Source: Salticus scenicus (taxonomy: Eukaryota; Arthropoda; Arachnida; Araneae; Salticidae). Taken from it: 64,000 nucleotides of DNA. The notes beneath the pieces are model-generated. The model saw nothing but the letters and a program-made list of their open reading frames with translations, did no database searches and was not told the DNA's origin. Shown here one piece after another: positions 1-12,567 of the stretch. The first letter of the stretch is position 1, and the number at the start of each line of letters is the position of its first letter. The stretch is from contig OZ005648.1 of the NCBI GenBank assembly GCA_963930645.1, positions 157,503,035 to 157,567,034 of the forward strand, given 5' to 3'. The position numbers and the translations under genes are program-made.

Positions 1-146
1 TTTAATTCATCCAAATTTGATCGTATTTTGAAGAACCGGTTTTCGATTATTAATAGTATAATTATATCATCACTAAAATATAAGTTTATCTTTATTTCAG
101 TATAATGATTTTTCGGAATACCCTTTCGCACAATTGCAATATGTAT

Positions 147-178
<32 letters not shown>

Positions 179-347
179 CTGGACTAGTATATATTCCCTT
201 GCGGTAATGAGTGATACCCAGTTAACAGTATAAATCCCAAAAGTTTTTGAAATAGTCTGCAGAGAGCGTAAAGTTGTAACGATTGTTTTGGGCTGCGTAA
301 GATATACACTGCTGCATGATACAGTTCATTAAGTTGTCTGTAAAGAA

Positions 348-390
<43 letters not shown>

Positions 391-499
391 TATTTTTTTT
401 CTATCACGTTCATTTTACGTTGCCTGGATTCTTCTTCTCCCTGACTAGAAATGGTGAATGATGCATTTTTCCTAATCCACTTAGATATGGGTTTTTAAG
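1..499. other. AT-rich non-coding DNA
   Basis: No gene is visible. The stretch contains a poly(T) run at about 147-178 and an (AT)n microsatellite at about 353-388. The only open frame across the (AT)n tract is low-complexity. Confidence 0.7.
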
Positions 500-692
500 T
501 TTCTTTTTTCTTGGATTGTTGGATGGTTGGGTTTTACGCTGCACTAGCGCTGCGCAGATGGGCAATTGGCGACGGTCTGGGACACACCCCTAGAGGTGGC
601 CTGGAGACATGCCATCACAATTTTGATCCTCTACGGAAGGGATAGCTCTCCCGCTTCGGTGACCCAGAGGTATAATTTTCTTTTTTCTTGGA
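500..692 (+). mobile_element. SINE-like insertion with 16-bp target-site duplication
   Basis: A GC-richer block of about 161 bp (516-676) is bounded by identical 16-bp direct repeats, TTTCTTTTTTCTTGGA, at 500-515 and 677-692, which I read as a target-site duplication. The block starts with a GGTTG-rich head and contains GCGACGGTCTGGGA. A truncated relative with the same GCGACGGTCTGGGA core and its own duplication lies at 46871-46986 in the opposite orientation. There is no coding capacity. I could not find clear tRNA A and B boxes, so SINE is an inference from size, target duplication and copy number of at least two. Confidence 0.65.
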
Positions 693-982
693 ATTGTAAC
701 GTGTTCATGAGACGTCCCACTATGAACTTCTAATGAACCTGGAACATCATTTCTAATGGTATTTTCCACTTCAATTTCATCTATATCTTCTAAATCAAAG
801 ACAGCGTCCGCCCTTTCTGGTAATAATTCAAATATTTCTAGAATACATAAATGATCATTTTACATGGTAATAACCGTGACCCCAAAACGAGGATCGTTGT
901 ATTTAGAAGTGTCCAAACTATGAAGTAAATAATTTGCTCACTTTTCATAATATATTGTTAAGAACACGTATGGAGATATCCC

Positions 983-1021
<39 letters not shown>

Positions 1022-2876
1022 TATCAGAAATGCACTTATCAAATAGATAGTGGAAGAAAAGTGTGTTTTACAAAATTTATTTTAAAAAAGTGCCGTATGT
1101 ATTCATATCTTTTACGTCACACTAACGCATTTTAGTGTATACATTAACAGTAGACTATGGTGTAAGTGCATAACTTTAAAAATAAACGAAAAATTATATA
1201 TTCCAGGTGTTAGCATAAAAAAATGTACCTGATTCCAAAATGGGGATGACGGCAGGCAATGAGTTAATTCTAAATAATAATTTATTCTTTTTTAATTGTG
1301 TTTATAATAGTTTCTTTTCTTTTGTTCACGTCTAACTTGTCTAAGCAAAATTTTACATTTACTGTACTTTAATAGATACCATATTAAAAACAAATCATTT
1401 TTATTCGTAATATCGCATGGAAAATACAATTATACTTTAGAACACAAATTGTAAATATGATAAGTATAATTTGTTTTCAAGAGAAAAATACTTATTCTAA
1501 ATAAAATGCACAAAACATTACTTTTTGCTTTCTTAAGTTTTATGTCTGAAAAGAAAAACCATAAGCACACTTTTATTTATTTTTATTGAAGAGCAATTGA
1601 ACAAATTTTTGGCACAGTTTCAACATTTGAAATAACTTTAAAAGTAAAAGTAGTTATGGGAAATAGTGTTTCAAAAATTCTTTCTAAATATTATTTCATT
1701 GGATAACAGGTTTTTAAAACGCGACTTAAATATATTATTATTATTATTATTATTATTACCGATATAAAATGTACGTTTTAAAGATTATTATTATTTTATT
1801 ATTATTATTATTATTTTTGTAATGTACGTATAAATGCATGTATTCAGTTTTACTCATTAAAAGGAGGTTATTAGAAATAAGTTTAATAAAATATTGTTTG
1901 AATGATATACTAAGAAAACCGATTACTAAACATTAATAAGATAAAAACGGTGTAAATTGCTCCATTTTTATTGGAGATTAAAGTTTTGATCACACTACTT
2001 CTACCACATTTTTTTTCCTGAAAATGTACGTATACTTTTACTGACACATTTTGTCTTTTTGTTGTAACTCTATTGTGTATGCTGAAAATTATTTTATGAT
2101 GTAAGCATAATACATGGATTCTATTCTTCTTTCTATAATACACATTTGTTTAATAAAATTACTGTGTAAATATATTTAACTTTCATTTTTAATGTATATA
2201 TATTAAAGTTCATATGTATATATATTTAAGTTCATGTATATATATTTAAGTGGAAAGGAAATCCGTTGTTGGATAAATTAATTACTGGGTAAATTTTTGA
2301 GAATACGATTTCCTCAACGAAAGAAATAAAGCAAAAACAAAATATTTTGATGTGACCTAATATGATTATGAATGGGTGCATTTGCTTTCGTTTAAAAATT
2401 TAAAGACGAAAAAATAATGATTTTAATTTTGGTCTAAGAGAAATATCATCTTTTCTATTTCTTTATTTTTTATAACTTAACAAAAAAACATAAATACACG
2501 ACAATTTATGAACACATGCCCTACACACACAGTCATTCACAAATAAAGACAACTTAAAAAAATATATTTTTAGATAATATTTTATAATTTTACTAAATAA
2601 ATTTATTGTTCTTTTGTAGAAATTCCTAGTTTAAACATATAATATTACATTCTAAATTAATGTATTTTTATATTAAAAAAATTGCTTTTTTCTCTCCTGT
2701 ATGTAATTTCATACAAAAAAGAAAAAAAGCGGTGGGAGGGGGTGTAAATAAGTTTCATTTTTTATTCTTTACTGTTTAGTGTCCTAATTTTAAAACGCAT
2801 TTTAAAATCTTTAACTACATGAATTTAAAGTAAAAATAAAGTATTTTATGTAATATATATATATATATATATATAA
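693..2876. other. AT-rich non-coding DNA with microsatellites
   Basis: No gene is supported. It contains (AT)n at about 989-1017, two (ATT)n tracts at about 1735-1756 and 1795-1815, and (AT)n at about 2853-2875 abutting the foldback that follows. Open frames here are short and low-complexity. Confidence 0.65.
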
Positions 2877-3684
2877 GCAAAATAATCAAAGCCAGATAAA
2901 AATTTAATCCCAAAACACATGAGGGCCTTCATCAGGGAAGCTCCCCCATGTAGGGAAAGGAATATGAGAAGTTTCTGACGAAACGCTGGTAATTTAAACA
3001 AAAAACACGTTTCTAGCCCCCAACTTCTCACAGATGAAAGTAAGACCATGCAGCAAACGAACTTTAATTAATACAAAGCATAAAAAGCGATTAAATTCAG
3101 AAATCAAACACAAAATGTAATACATCAGTATAAAATACAAGAATATAAATAATAAAGAATATATAATACATACATGGACAAACTGGAATAGTCATTAGAA
3201 TATGGAAAATTGAAAACCATCCCCCATTATAAATACAGAACCCGTTTCAGCTAGTAGGGGAACTTACCAGCACTTAAATGTCGCCCAAAATGGAACAACA
3301 AACCTTAAATGGGATTGTCATCAAGAATACTGAAATGTTTATTGATTAAAATAACAGGATAGCGGTTAACAGTTAGTATGCTTTTGAGATTTTTCATAGC
3401 CAGATTCAGGTCTGTTGTTCCATTTTGGGCGACATTTAAGAGCTGGTAAATGGCCCTACTAACTGAAACGAATTCTGTTTTTATAATGGGGAATGGTTTT
3501 CAATTTTCCATATTCTAATGACTATTGCAGTTTGTCCATGTATGTATTTATATATTCTTGTATTATTTGTATTCTTGTATTTTATATTGATGTACTACAT
3601 TTTGTATAATGCTTTGAATTAATTAAAATTCGTTTGCTGTATGGTCATGCTTCCATCTGTGAGAAGTTGGGGGCTAGAAACGTG

Positions 3685-3715
<31 letters not shown>

Positions 3716-3827
3716 CAGCGTTTCGTCAGAAACTTCTCATATTCCTTTCCCTACATGGGGGAGCTCCCCTGATGAAGGCCCTCATGTGTTTTGGGATTTA
3801 ATTTTTATCTAGCTTTGATTATTTTGC
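2877..3827. repeat. Long inverted repeat (foldback), probable head-to-head Penelope-type 3' ends
   Basis: Two arms of about 420 bp, 2877-3304 and 3409-3827, are inverted copies separated by a loop of about 104 bp. The arms are close but not identical; the right arm has a poly(T) run (about 3686-3708) where the left has a short A-rich stretch. Each outer end carries CCCTGATGAAGGC followed by an AT-rich tail. This is similar to the CCCTGAGGAAGGC motif near the 3' end of the Penelope copies at 50-52 kb. In both places the 3' ends point outward. I infer a dimer of Penelope-like 3' regions; no coding sequence remains. Confidence 0.6.
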
Positions 3828-3945
3828 TTATTTATTATAGTTTTATATTTCCTTTTGCTGAATTAGCGCATTGGTTTATAAAAACTTTGTTCTAGTTATG
3901 TTTATTTAATAATTCAAGTTTTACTCCCTCCTATATTTAAATTTT

Positions 3946-3995
<50 letters not shown>

Positions 3996-4417
3996 GATTA
4001 TTGGCCATTAATAAGATTATGGACCCACAAATATACATGCATAAGACTTTAGCTTTAAATAGTATATGACAGTTATGAACAGTGTAAAATCAGCGGCTGA
4101 GAGGACTCCAAAAGTGTTATTTATTTATTATTGGAACAACATACTTAAGAGAATCTCATTTAACCAATAGTAAAAATCATGATATACTTCAGTCATTTTA
4201 AATAATAGTATTTCTCGCAAAACAGCCTCTGACTACTACAAATGTTTTGTATATAAAACAGGACCAAAGGGGGTATAATGCTTCTGCTCTAAAGAAAAAT
4301 CTCGCATATTCATGTGAGATCGTCAAAAGCACGATCAAAATTTTTCTATTTCAGTAAATCAGCTGACGGTTTATACCGGAAATTTACTTATTTATTTATT
4401 TATTTATTTATTTTATT

Positions 4418-4477
<60 letters not shown>

Positions 4478-5351
4478 GTTTCAAGATGCTAATACTTCAT
4501 AATTTGTTTTCCGGGATTGCTAATGTAGGAAAAAGATCGCGATTATAATTACAGATAAGCTTCGCCAGATTATTGGAACAGTATCAGTACGAACATGGGA
4601 ATACAAGAGACAGTTGTTTTCCTAACGCTAATCATTTCGGAAATCAACTGGATAATATTACGAGTTTATATCTGCTTTTCGAAATTTGCATACAACTATA
4701 CATTATAATACTGATACAATTTTTATCAGATGCATTCTTAATTCTCCAGGACCTATACGCTGTTGCTATTTAGTCAGTTTTTATAACGTTTCAAAATTTT
4801 TTTTTATCATATTTTATATATGTTGGGGTTTCAAATTTTAATACAGAGTAATAAGATAAGCACCATCCATATTACTTTGTATTTATAAGAATTTTTAAAA
4901 AATATTCAAAATCTGTATAATGTATTAAAAAAAAAAAAAAAAAAAGAAATTTTTAGTACCTCTTTAGAACTAACTTTTTAAACATATTTTTACAAATATC
5001 TCCTTAAAATCCTTTGAAAGAATTGCGTAAAAAATAAGGACTAAATAAATATCTAAATCATAAATAAAAATAAAAATGATCGAAAATAATAATAAAACAA
5101 TTTTAAAATTACTAAATTCTTGATTCATTCCTCAATATTTTTCAAACGAAAATTGATGAATTTTGTTGAAAAATGTTGCTGATTAATTTCAATACCATGG
5201 GTAAAAATTTGAAACAAACCATTCTTGCTTTTTTTAACAAAGTAGAAAACCCTGAATATCAACACTAGTTGTACAAATATGTAACAATCATAATAAGAAA
5301 AATTTATAATAATAATAATAATAATAATTCAGTCTAAAGTTTATTTAAACA
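3828..5351. other. AT-rich non-coding DNA
   Basis: No gene is supported. It holds (AT)n at about 3950-3993, (TTTA)n followed by (AT)n at 4384-4472, and a poly(A) run near 4925-4945. It ends in an (AAT)n tract (about 5305-5326) just upstream of the candidate exon. Confidence 0.6.
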
Positions 5352-5439
5352 ATGCAGATATTTTTTTTTCAACTATGCATTTTTGTATGTCTGATTGTTT
5401 TATACGAGAATATCGTTTTTATATTAGCGTCCAAAAATG
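5352..5439 (+). CDS. Candidate first coding exon with signal peptide
   Basis: An ATG in the context AAACAATGC opens 29 codons rich in F, L, I, V and C. They form a typical hydrophobic signal sequence (residues about 2-26), with a small-residue patch (LASKN) that could be the cleavage region. The frame is followed by a strong splice donor, AATG|GTAAGT, with GT at 5440-5441. The exon therefore ends after the first base of a codon (phase 1). After the donor the frame runs on only as low-complexity AT-rich codons, as expected of intron. Possible partner: the Cys-rich terminal exon at 21081. That exon needs two bases from upstream (phase 2), so a further exon would be needed between them. The call rests on sequence signals only. 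A chance hydrophobic frame in AT-rich DNA is the main alternative. Confidence 0.35.
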
Positions 5440-8153
5440 GTAAGTTCTATCCAGCTGTATTCATACACGTCCATAAACTAGCATTAAGAAAAAAAAATTA
5501 TACTTCATATATAAGATTTTATAATATTTTGTAGAAGATTTTACTAATCTTTATCTTACAAATTTTTCAATTATTTTGAGCTAAATATTAACTTAATATA
5601 AGGTTCTCTTATATTACGTATAAGAGACTTAAATAAGAGACTTTATATAAGAGTCTTTATATAAGATTTTATAATATTTTGCACAAAATTTTAATAATCT
5701 TTATTTTAATAATCTTTTAATAATCTTTTAATAATCTTTATCTTATTTTACTAATCTTTTTAATAATCTTTTAATCGTTTGAATCTTTCAACTATTTTGA
5801 GACAAATATTAACTTAATTTATTTGAACTATAATTTAAGTATTTAAGTTATTGTTGCTAGATAAAATAAATACTTTTAAAAAGTAAATAGAAAATAATTT
5901 TAAAATAAATTTCTATCATAAAATAAATCTATAGCCAATAAATCTACACATCTACAGCCCAAAGTTTAAAAAACTAAACGTATAGCAAATTTTAAATAAT
6001 TAACACTTATATACAAATCCAGTATGTTGGAAAGGCAAATTAATATTTTTATTTTTTTAAATATGTATATATTACTATATTAAATTAAATATAAATGACA
6101 TATTTAATGCATAGCGAATGATTCCTATTTCAAATTTATTCCACATTTAAACGAAATAGTAATAAAGATGGAAAGAAAGAAGATAAAGCTATTTTGTTAA
6201 TATTAGGTCGATAAAGAAGATTGACATGTACCTCCAAGGCCAAAGTTTTGACCTCGCACTTGTCAAGAAAATTGCCTTTATATTTTATTTATCCTTACTT
6301 TTCTGAAACGTTTGCTCTGTTAAATATTTTAAGCATAAACTTATTTGACTATCATGATGTTTATAACTGCTAATATGAATAAAACATAAGAGTAATATGA
6401 ACATAATACTTTCAGGAATAGCATGATCGTAAAAAATAAATATGTTTTTAGAAACTGTTTATGTAAACAATTAACCTTTTTAAATTAAATTATAATATAA
6501 ACATTTGAATTTGTTTTCAAAAACTATAATTGGTCGCCTAGAACAAAAGATAATGGTATATTAATGCATATAAATTAATTATAAAACATTTTACAAAAAA
6601 AAAAAAAATGTTGCCTTATAACTCTTTTGGTGGAATTATTGTCAGAATTATAACACGAACAGGACTATTATAAAAGCAAAATCGCGAAACAAATTAAATT
6701 TCATGACCGAAAATGATTTCTTTAAAATTAATCCTCGTTACACAATACTTACGGAAATAGATCTTGTCATTCGAGCATCTTTCGCTTCATAAAATGTCCC
6801 ACTTTTTGAATGCGAAGTAAACACGTTGGGACAAGTATTTAAAAGCTCTCATCAAAAGTGACACAATATCAATTACGCCATTGTTATACATCGATTTTTA
6901 AAGTAATTCCAATATTATGCATCTATTTTTAAGTTAAAAATATTACTACCTAGACTAAGACAAAACAAAATAAATAATGCCATTGTTAATTTTGCTGTAA
7001 GACGTAAACGTAATGATTCCAAGATCTTTGATTTCAATAAGTTTGACTTGTTATTCATCTTAAAAGTTAGAAAAGAAATTGGAGTTGTCAGTGGTAGTGG
7101 TGAAAAAGTTTTCTCAGAAAAGCCATTGTTGATGTTCAATCTAAGATAGTTCAATTCATAACTCAGTTCAAACTTCCTCTGGAATATGGAAACGTTCTTG
7201 TTCTCGATGAGATGTTGCTCATCTTTTGCCCATGTCAAAAATTAAAGAACTATACGTAAGAACATGAAACATTTGATGTAAATACCATAAATGAATAAAA
7301 CACAGCTGCTTTCCATTTTTTTTTTTTTCTGATCAAGATTCAGGCTTCAGTATTTGCTAAATAATCAAAAACGAGTTGTAAGGTAGGAGGCAGTTTCGCA
7401 AAGTACGAGTCTCGAAACTGTTTTCAGGGTTTTACTTTCCCTACTAAAGTATTCTAATAAGGATTTAGGATTTAAAAAGAACTTGCGTATTTTACGAGAT
7501 TCGCCAAGGGAGTTTTAGTGCAAGCGCGGTTAAAAGGAAAGATGCAAATTAGCAAAACGTATAAAAAGGATGAAGGTATCGTGCTCGGGGATGAGGGATG
7601 GAGGTGGTTTAGGTGTGAAGTGGCTTCTGCCTGGAAGCATAAGTCTGGCCGCGAGTACGCCTAGGATATCTAGCAGTTCGAGAGGTCATCGAACTAGTAG
7701 TCAAGTTATTTTCAAGAGTGGTAAGATAGTATCGTTTATTGATTTGTGTTATGATAGTTAAGTTACGTTCTTGCTAGCTAGTAAAAGTATTTAGTATCTA
7801 TAATTTTACGAGGAAATTTTAGTAAATAAATGTATTTCAAAAGGTCGTTTAATGGAGCATGTCCCATGCTCCCTTGAATTGAAATTTAGTTAAATATAAT
7901 ATTCAGTTTTACATTTGTCTCTGTGAATTACTTTCTATCACTACTTTATTAAGTATGACGTTGGCAGAGAAGATAACGTCTTTACAGAGTGTGTGAAAAT
8001 TTCAGACAATGTTACAGAGATTTTATTCTTCAGCATAGAAAGAGCTTTAAATTTTAAATATGTTTTCTCACACATAATAAAATATAAATAAATAAATAAT
8101 AATAATAAAAAAAAAAAAATTAAAAAAAAAAAAAAAAACAGTTTAATAAGATG
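5440..8153. other. Intron-like AT-rich DNA; small GC-richer island at 7480-7730
   Basis: Mostly AT-rich sequence without recognisable elements. A block at about 5590-5790 repeats short TAATCTTT and ATAAGAG motifs. Around 6907-7240 both strands have medium-length open frames (plus about 83 codons without ATG, minus 107 codons), neither recognised. At 7480-7730 the sequence is clearly richer in G and C, with a TATAAAAA box-like string at 7560-7567 and a possible donor GTAAGA near 7720. It could be an exon or a promoter, but I cannot assign it. Confidence 0.4.
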
Positions 8154-8370
8154 TACAGTCGGTAACAAAAGTGTCCGAACACTAGCAAAAATTCCTATGT
8201 AAAAATAGTACACTTTTTACAGTTTTGTTAAACAAATCCTTGTCGAATCCTGTTCTTAGTCAGTCTAAGAACATGATTCAACAAGGATTTATTTCACAGA
8301 ACCGTATGAAGTGTACTTTTTTTACATAGGAATTTTTGCTAGTGTTCGGACACTTTTGTTACCGACTGTA
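8154..8370. mobile_element. MITE, TA target site, terminal inverted repeats beginning CAGTCGGTAAC
   Basis: A 213-bp non-coding element at 8156-8368 is flanked by TA on both sides. The terminal inverted repeats are long: CAGTCGGTAACAAAAGTGTC at the left has its exact reverse complement at the right, and complementarity continues for about 50 bp. A second internal inverted repeat surrounds the centre (AATCCTTGT and ACAAGGATT). TA target sites with such ends point to the Tc1/mariner superfamily (inference). A diverged relative lies at 63738-63944. Confidence 0.85.
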
Positions 8371-11300
8371 TATATTAGTGAGGAATAATTCTCAAATTAT
8401 TGTTTTGATTTAAATTAAACTTTGTGAAATCAAATTATAAATGCATTTATTTTATATTCAGAAGAACTAAAATATATGTTGATATAATATCGTACACTAA
8501 CTACATAAAATATTTTAAAAATAATTATTATATGCAAAGATATCGTTAAATAGAATTTAAAATAATCTTTCTACAGGCAATTTTAACCATTTATTTTGGT
8601 TAAGCACAAGTTTCTTATCTGATGAAACAACCCAGACATATTTACAAATTTTAAACTTTGTGAATGACGTTTGTCAATAACAATCTATGTATATGTATTT
8701 AATTTACATTTCAACAGGAGATAATAATACAAGATTGATTACTACATAGTTTTAATTAATTAGAAATTTAATTTTATGTATTTTTTTCTGAATGCGCATA
8801 TTAAAATTTTAATGTATAAAATTTGAGACTTTATTGTTACGCAAAATTATGTCATTTTTATCTTTTGAAAATCCTGGATATTAACATTAATTGTTTGCGA
8901 TAAATTAAGAAGAGAAAATTAACCTATTGCTTATATATCAATGCATAAAATTATCACTTGAAAGAGACCTTTCGTTTTCAATTAATAATAAATACTTGAC
9001 TTAAAAAGTACTTTATGACAGGTATTTTCATTAGACTGATTGATCGCCGAAAGCATATATTTAATTTTTAACGGTAACGTAATTCACTAGGAATTTTCTG
9101 GATATTCTAGAAACTTTTCTGTGTAATGGGGTATGTTTTTTAATAAATAATGTATATTTCAGTAGCACAGAAAACTAATTAGCATACTTAATACACACTA
9201 AATAGCCTACTTAATACATTATGAAGCTTTAAGCTGCTAGCCTCTGCAAAAGTGCCTTTCATAAATTGTCATTTTCTCTATAATTATTCGTGCAGTAAAA
9301 TGTGACAAAATAAAAAAGTATTTCCTTCAAAATAAAAATTTTAGTGAGAATTAGCAATTTTCGTGTACAAAAATTATTCATAATTACTTTTATTTGAATA
9401 AATAACAGTTAAATTTTAAAGAAACATACCTCTAAGTGTAACAGTTCGAAAGCGATATATAACAAAAACACAAGTTTTTTAATTAATAAAAAAGTAAAAA
9501 GTGAAAAGTTTAAAACTTTTATTATTATAACGTACTAATGAATGTTTTTAATGGAAATCTTTCTTTTTTCTCATAAACTTGTTTAATATTAAAGACAAAG
9601 GAATAAATATTTTCCTACACGTAAAAAATATTACAGATAAAGCCACTGGTTAACAGAATTGGGCGTACTTATAATATTTTTAAAATTATAGAGGAGTAAT
9701 ATAGTCAATAATAACACAAATATTTGGGATGTCTTATTTAAAAAATCGCATTTCATCATAATGTAAATTGTGAGGTTTTTGTTTCAAAGAGTGTAAATTA
9801 CTATTTATTTCTTTTTTAAACTCTTTATTTATTCATAATATTCTGGATCTGAACGAGTTCCTAAAAATTACACTTTTTAAGTTGTTAAATAAAAACACTC
9901 TAAATTCATGATGCTATCATAATTAGATATGAAAAAAAGAATGTAACGCGCATGAAATATATCTGACACGTTAGTTATCGAAGAATCTTAAGATATTTCT
10001 TCAGAGGTTTGAAATTTAAATCGTAAAAAAGAAACCATAAAAAAAAAGAACAAAATGGAGTATTTAAGTGATCGGTATAAACATGGTTCTAAACAATGTG
10101 AAAACGGTAGAAAAGTTATCACCGGGAGTCCTTATTATAACGCGAATGCTTTTGAAAAGCTTTTTTATAGCGGGTTATCATTCTTATTTTGAAAACACTA
10201 CTTTTGTATAGTAAAATTTATTAAAGGAAACTTGACACTAATTAAATACAGAAAAAAAATTTTTTCTTTGGCGTTTTATACGTAAAAGTATTTTCGTGTA
10301 ATTTCAGAAGCATTTACATTATTTCATAATAGAAATGCATACTAAATAATACTTCTTGAAAAAAGTGGTTAAAACACAAAATTGAATTGAGATTCCTGGC
10401 TGTGTTTATCATTGAAAAACTACCATTGAAGAGCTGAGTTTTATTGTTCTTAAATAAGGATATTCGTTTTATACTGCAGATATAATGCTGTTTTGTGACC
10501 TTTGTTATACACATAATAACTGTATTTTATTATTTGATAAAGCTCGTTGAAATATATGAATTTATTTTTTACAGTTTCTTGTTTATTTGAAAACCTATTT
10601 CCTACTTGAAATTGAACGTTTCCATAACAATATTCTTCATCTTAAAAAGCAATTGGTAATATTCAAATGACTCAAATGAAATATCGACACTCTAAATACC
10701 AATCTGTATTTTGTTGGTAGTATTACAAATACACGCCAGTATATAATAAATATTAATGTCATTGTACATTGATGATTCAGTAAAATTAATTATATGAAAC
10801 ATTTCTCGTAACGCATAGCATAAACAAAAAGAAAAAAAGGAGTCCAAAAATTTAATGTATTCTGTAATCGTTTATTTTTGCTTTTCTATCAGCAAAGTTT
10901 AAACTTATATTTTTCGCTTATCATTTCAGCGTAAGTATGAATAGTTTTTGAGAACTGAACCTATTAATAATTGCATTTTAAATACGTTTAAAGAAATGAT
11001 TTATTTATATTAAATTTTTTTATATTGTTTTCTTACTTATGTACAAGGATTCCCCTTAAAATAATCGATAAGTTTAAACAATTGTTGAAGGAAATATTAA
11101 TGAATAAAAGCATCGCATTTTCAAAAGTTAAAAGTTCAAATTATCATTATATGTCATAATAGCAGCATATAAACATGGAAGGAAATCAAATGTTAGATTT
11201 AGACTATTTAAGTTGTTCCTTTAAATTGAAAAAATAAATAAATTATCAGTAATTAGTTTCGAAAGACTAATTACATGTTACATTTAACTTAAATATAGAT

Positions 11301-11818
11301 CCATATAGATAAGTTTAAATTATTCTAGTTAACAGACTGTAAAACACACGAACTCCTTACATTGTCTCTATAATTATCAACGCTTTGTATCTTCTAATTA
11401 ATGAAATTTGCATTCATATTTTCTTTTCTATACTTTTCTGTAGGTGATTTCGTTTGTTCAAAGTAATTAGAAATATTATGGATGTCTCAGAATAACGTTG
11501 TTATTTTACCGTTAATTTTATTTTAAAATTGTGCAATGAAACGTATGTAAATTATAAAAGAATATAAACTATGAAAAAGAAAAGTAATTATGCACCAACA
11601 TTAAATTAAACATTTTTAAGTACAATTAACTATTACATAGATAGAATTAGTTGCGGAATAATTTTATTTGCTATGAAAATAGACTAATACGTTAAAAAAT
11701 CTTGCTCATTTTCCAAAAACAATACGCACACTACGTATTTAAAAGTGTATTTGCTTGATATTTAATGTAATATTTTTCCATAATAGTATTTCATGATAAT
11801 TTATATTGCGATAAATAT

Positions 11819-11855
<37 letters not shown>
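8371..11855. other. AT-rich non-coding DNA (intron-like)
   Basis: No gene or recognised element is visible in this 3.5-kb stretch. The base composition is strongly AT. One site at 10921-10939 has a 3' splice-like sequence (TTATCATTTCAG) separated by one base from a 5' splice-like sequence (GTAAGTATG). An (AT)n microsatellite closes the stretch at about 11822-11855. Confidence 0.55.
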
Positions 11856-11856
<1 letters not shown>

Positions 11857-11857
<1 letters not shown>

Positions 11858-12480
11858 GGTGTTCCAAAAGTCCCACACCACCTCCTAACTTGAAAATGCG
11901 TCGAAATTTTGAAAAATGGCGAAACACGTAATTAATGAATTCGAGAGAGACCTCTTTTGGTGAAAAAAGTTTGGGACCGTCGGTTGGGACGTCACTTATG
12001 TTTCCCTTTTAATAATCACTGCAAGACAAAACTATTTATACTAAATGTATTGTCTTGAAGAGACGTTTCCAGGGATATACCACAAAGCATACTTTGCACA
12101 AAAATGTTTGGGCCCGGGCAAGGGGGGTTGTAGGAGTGCCGCTAGGGAGTGCAACTTTAAAATTTTTAATGGGAATGTATATCTTGTGATACATCTCTGG
12201 AAAAGACTCTTCAAGACAATGAATTTGGTATACATATTTTTGTCCTGCAGTGATTAATAAAGGGGATACATAAGTATAAAATCCACATTTTAAAACTCTA
12301 ATAAATCACGTATCTCCTTTAATAATCATCATAGGGCTAAACTATTTATATCAAATTCATTGTCTTAAAGAGACGTTTCCAAGGATGTATCTCAAGACAT
12401 ACCTTCCTATTTGAAATTATAAACGTGAAATATAAATATATCTTAAACTTGCAAACAGGATACATATACCAAAAATGTAT
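11857..12480. mobile_element. Unclassified repeat beginning CAGGGTGTTCCAAAAGTCCC with three related internal blocks
   Basis: Directly after an (AT)n tract the sequence begins CAGGGTGTTCCAAAAGTCCC, a terminus style common in arthropod repeats (recollection, not searched). Inside are three versions of a block of about 70 bp: direct at 12010-12078, inverted at about 12194-12263, direct again at 12321-12392. All contain variants of ATTGTCTTGAAGAGACGTTTCC. No protein-coding capacity is evident; the open frames on both strands at 12041-12257 are by-products of the repeat. The right boundary is unclear. Confidence 0.45.
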
Positions 12481-12524
12481 ACTTTATAAATTACAATTTT
12501 ACTATATATAAAACTTACAGATAA

Positions 12525-12563
<39 letters not shown>

Positions 12564-12567
12564 TTAC

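Noticed and set aside
222..413. Open frame with runs of I and Y
   Set aside because: Produced by an (AT)n microsatellite; the same applies to several frames elsewhere with IYIYIY runs.
6915..7238. 107-codon minus-strand frame overlapping an 83-codon plus-strand frame (6907-7156) that contains an RRKR site
   Set aside because: Neither is recognised, both lack convincing splice context in the needed phase, and two overlapping frames suggest chance. Kept only as a note in the intron entry.
8154..8370. Terminator or attenuator hairpin
   Set aside because: Size, TA flanks and a second copy at 63.7 kb show a transposable element.
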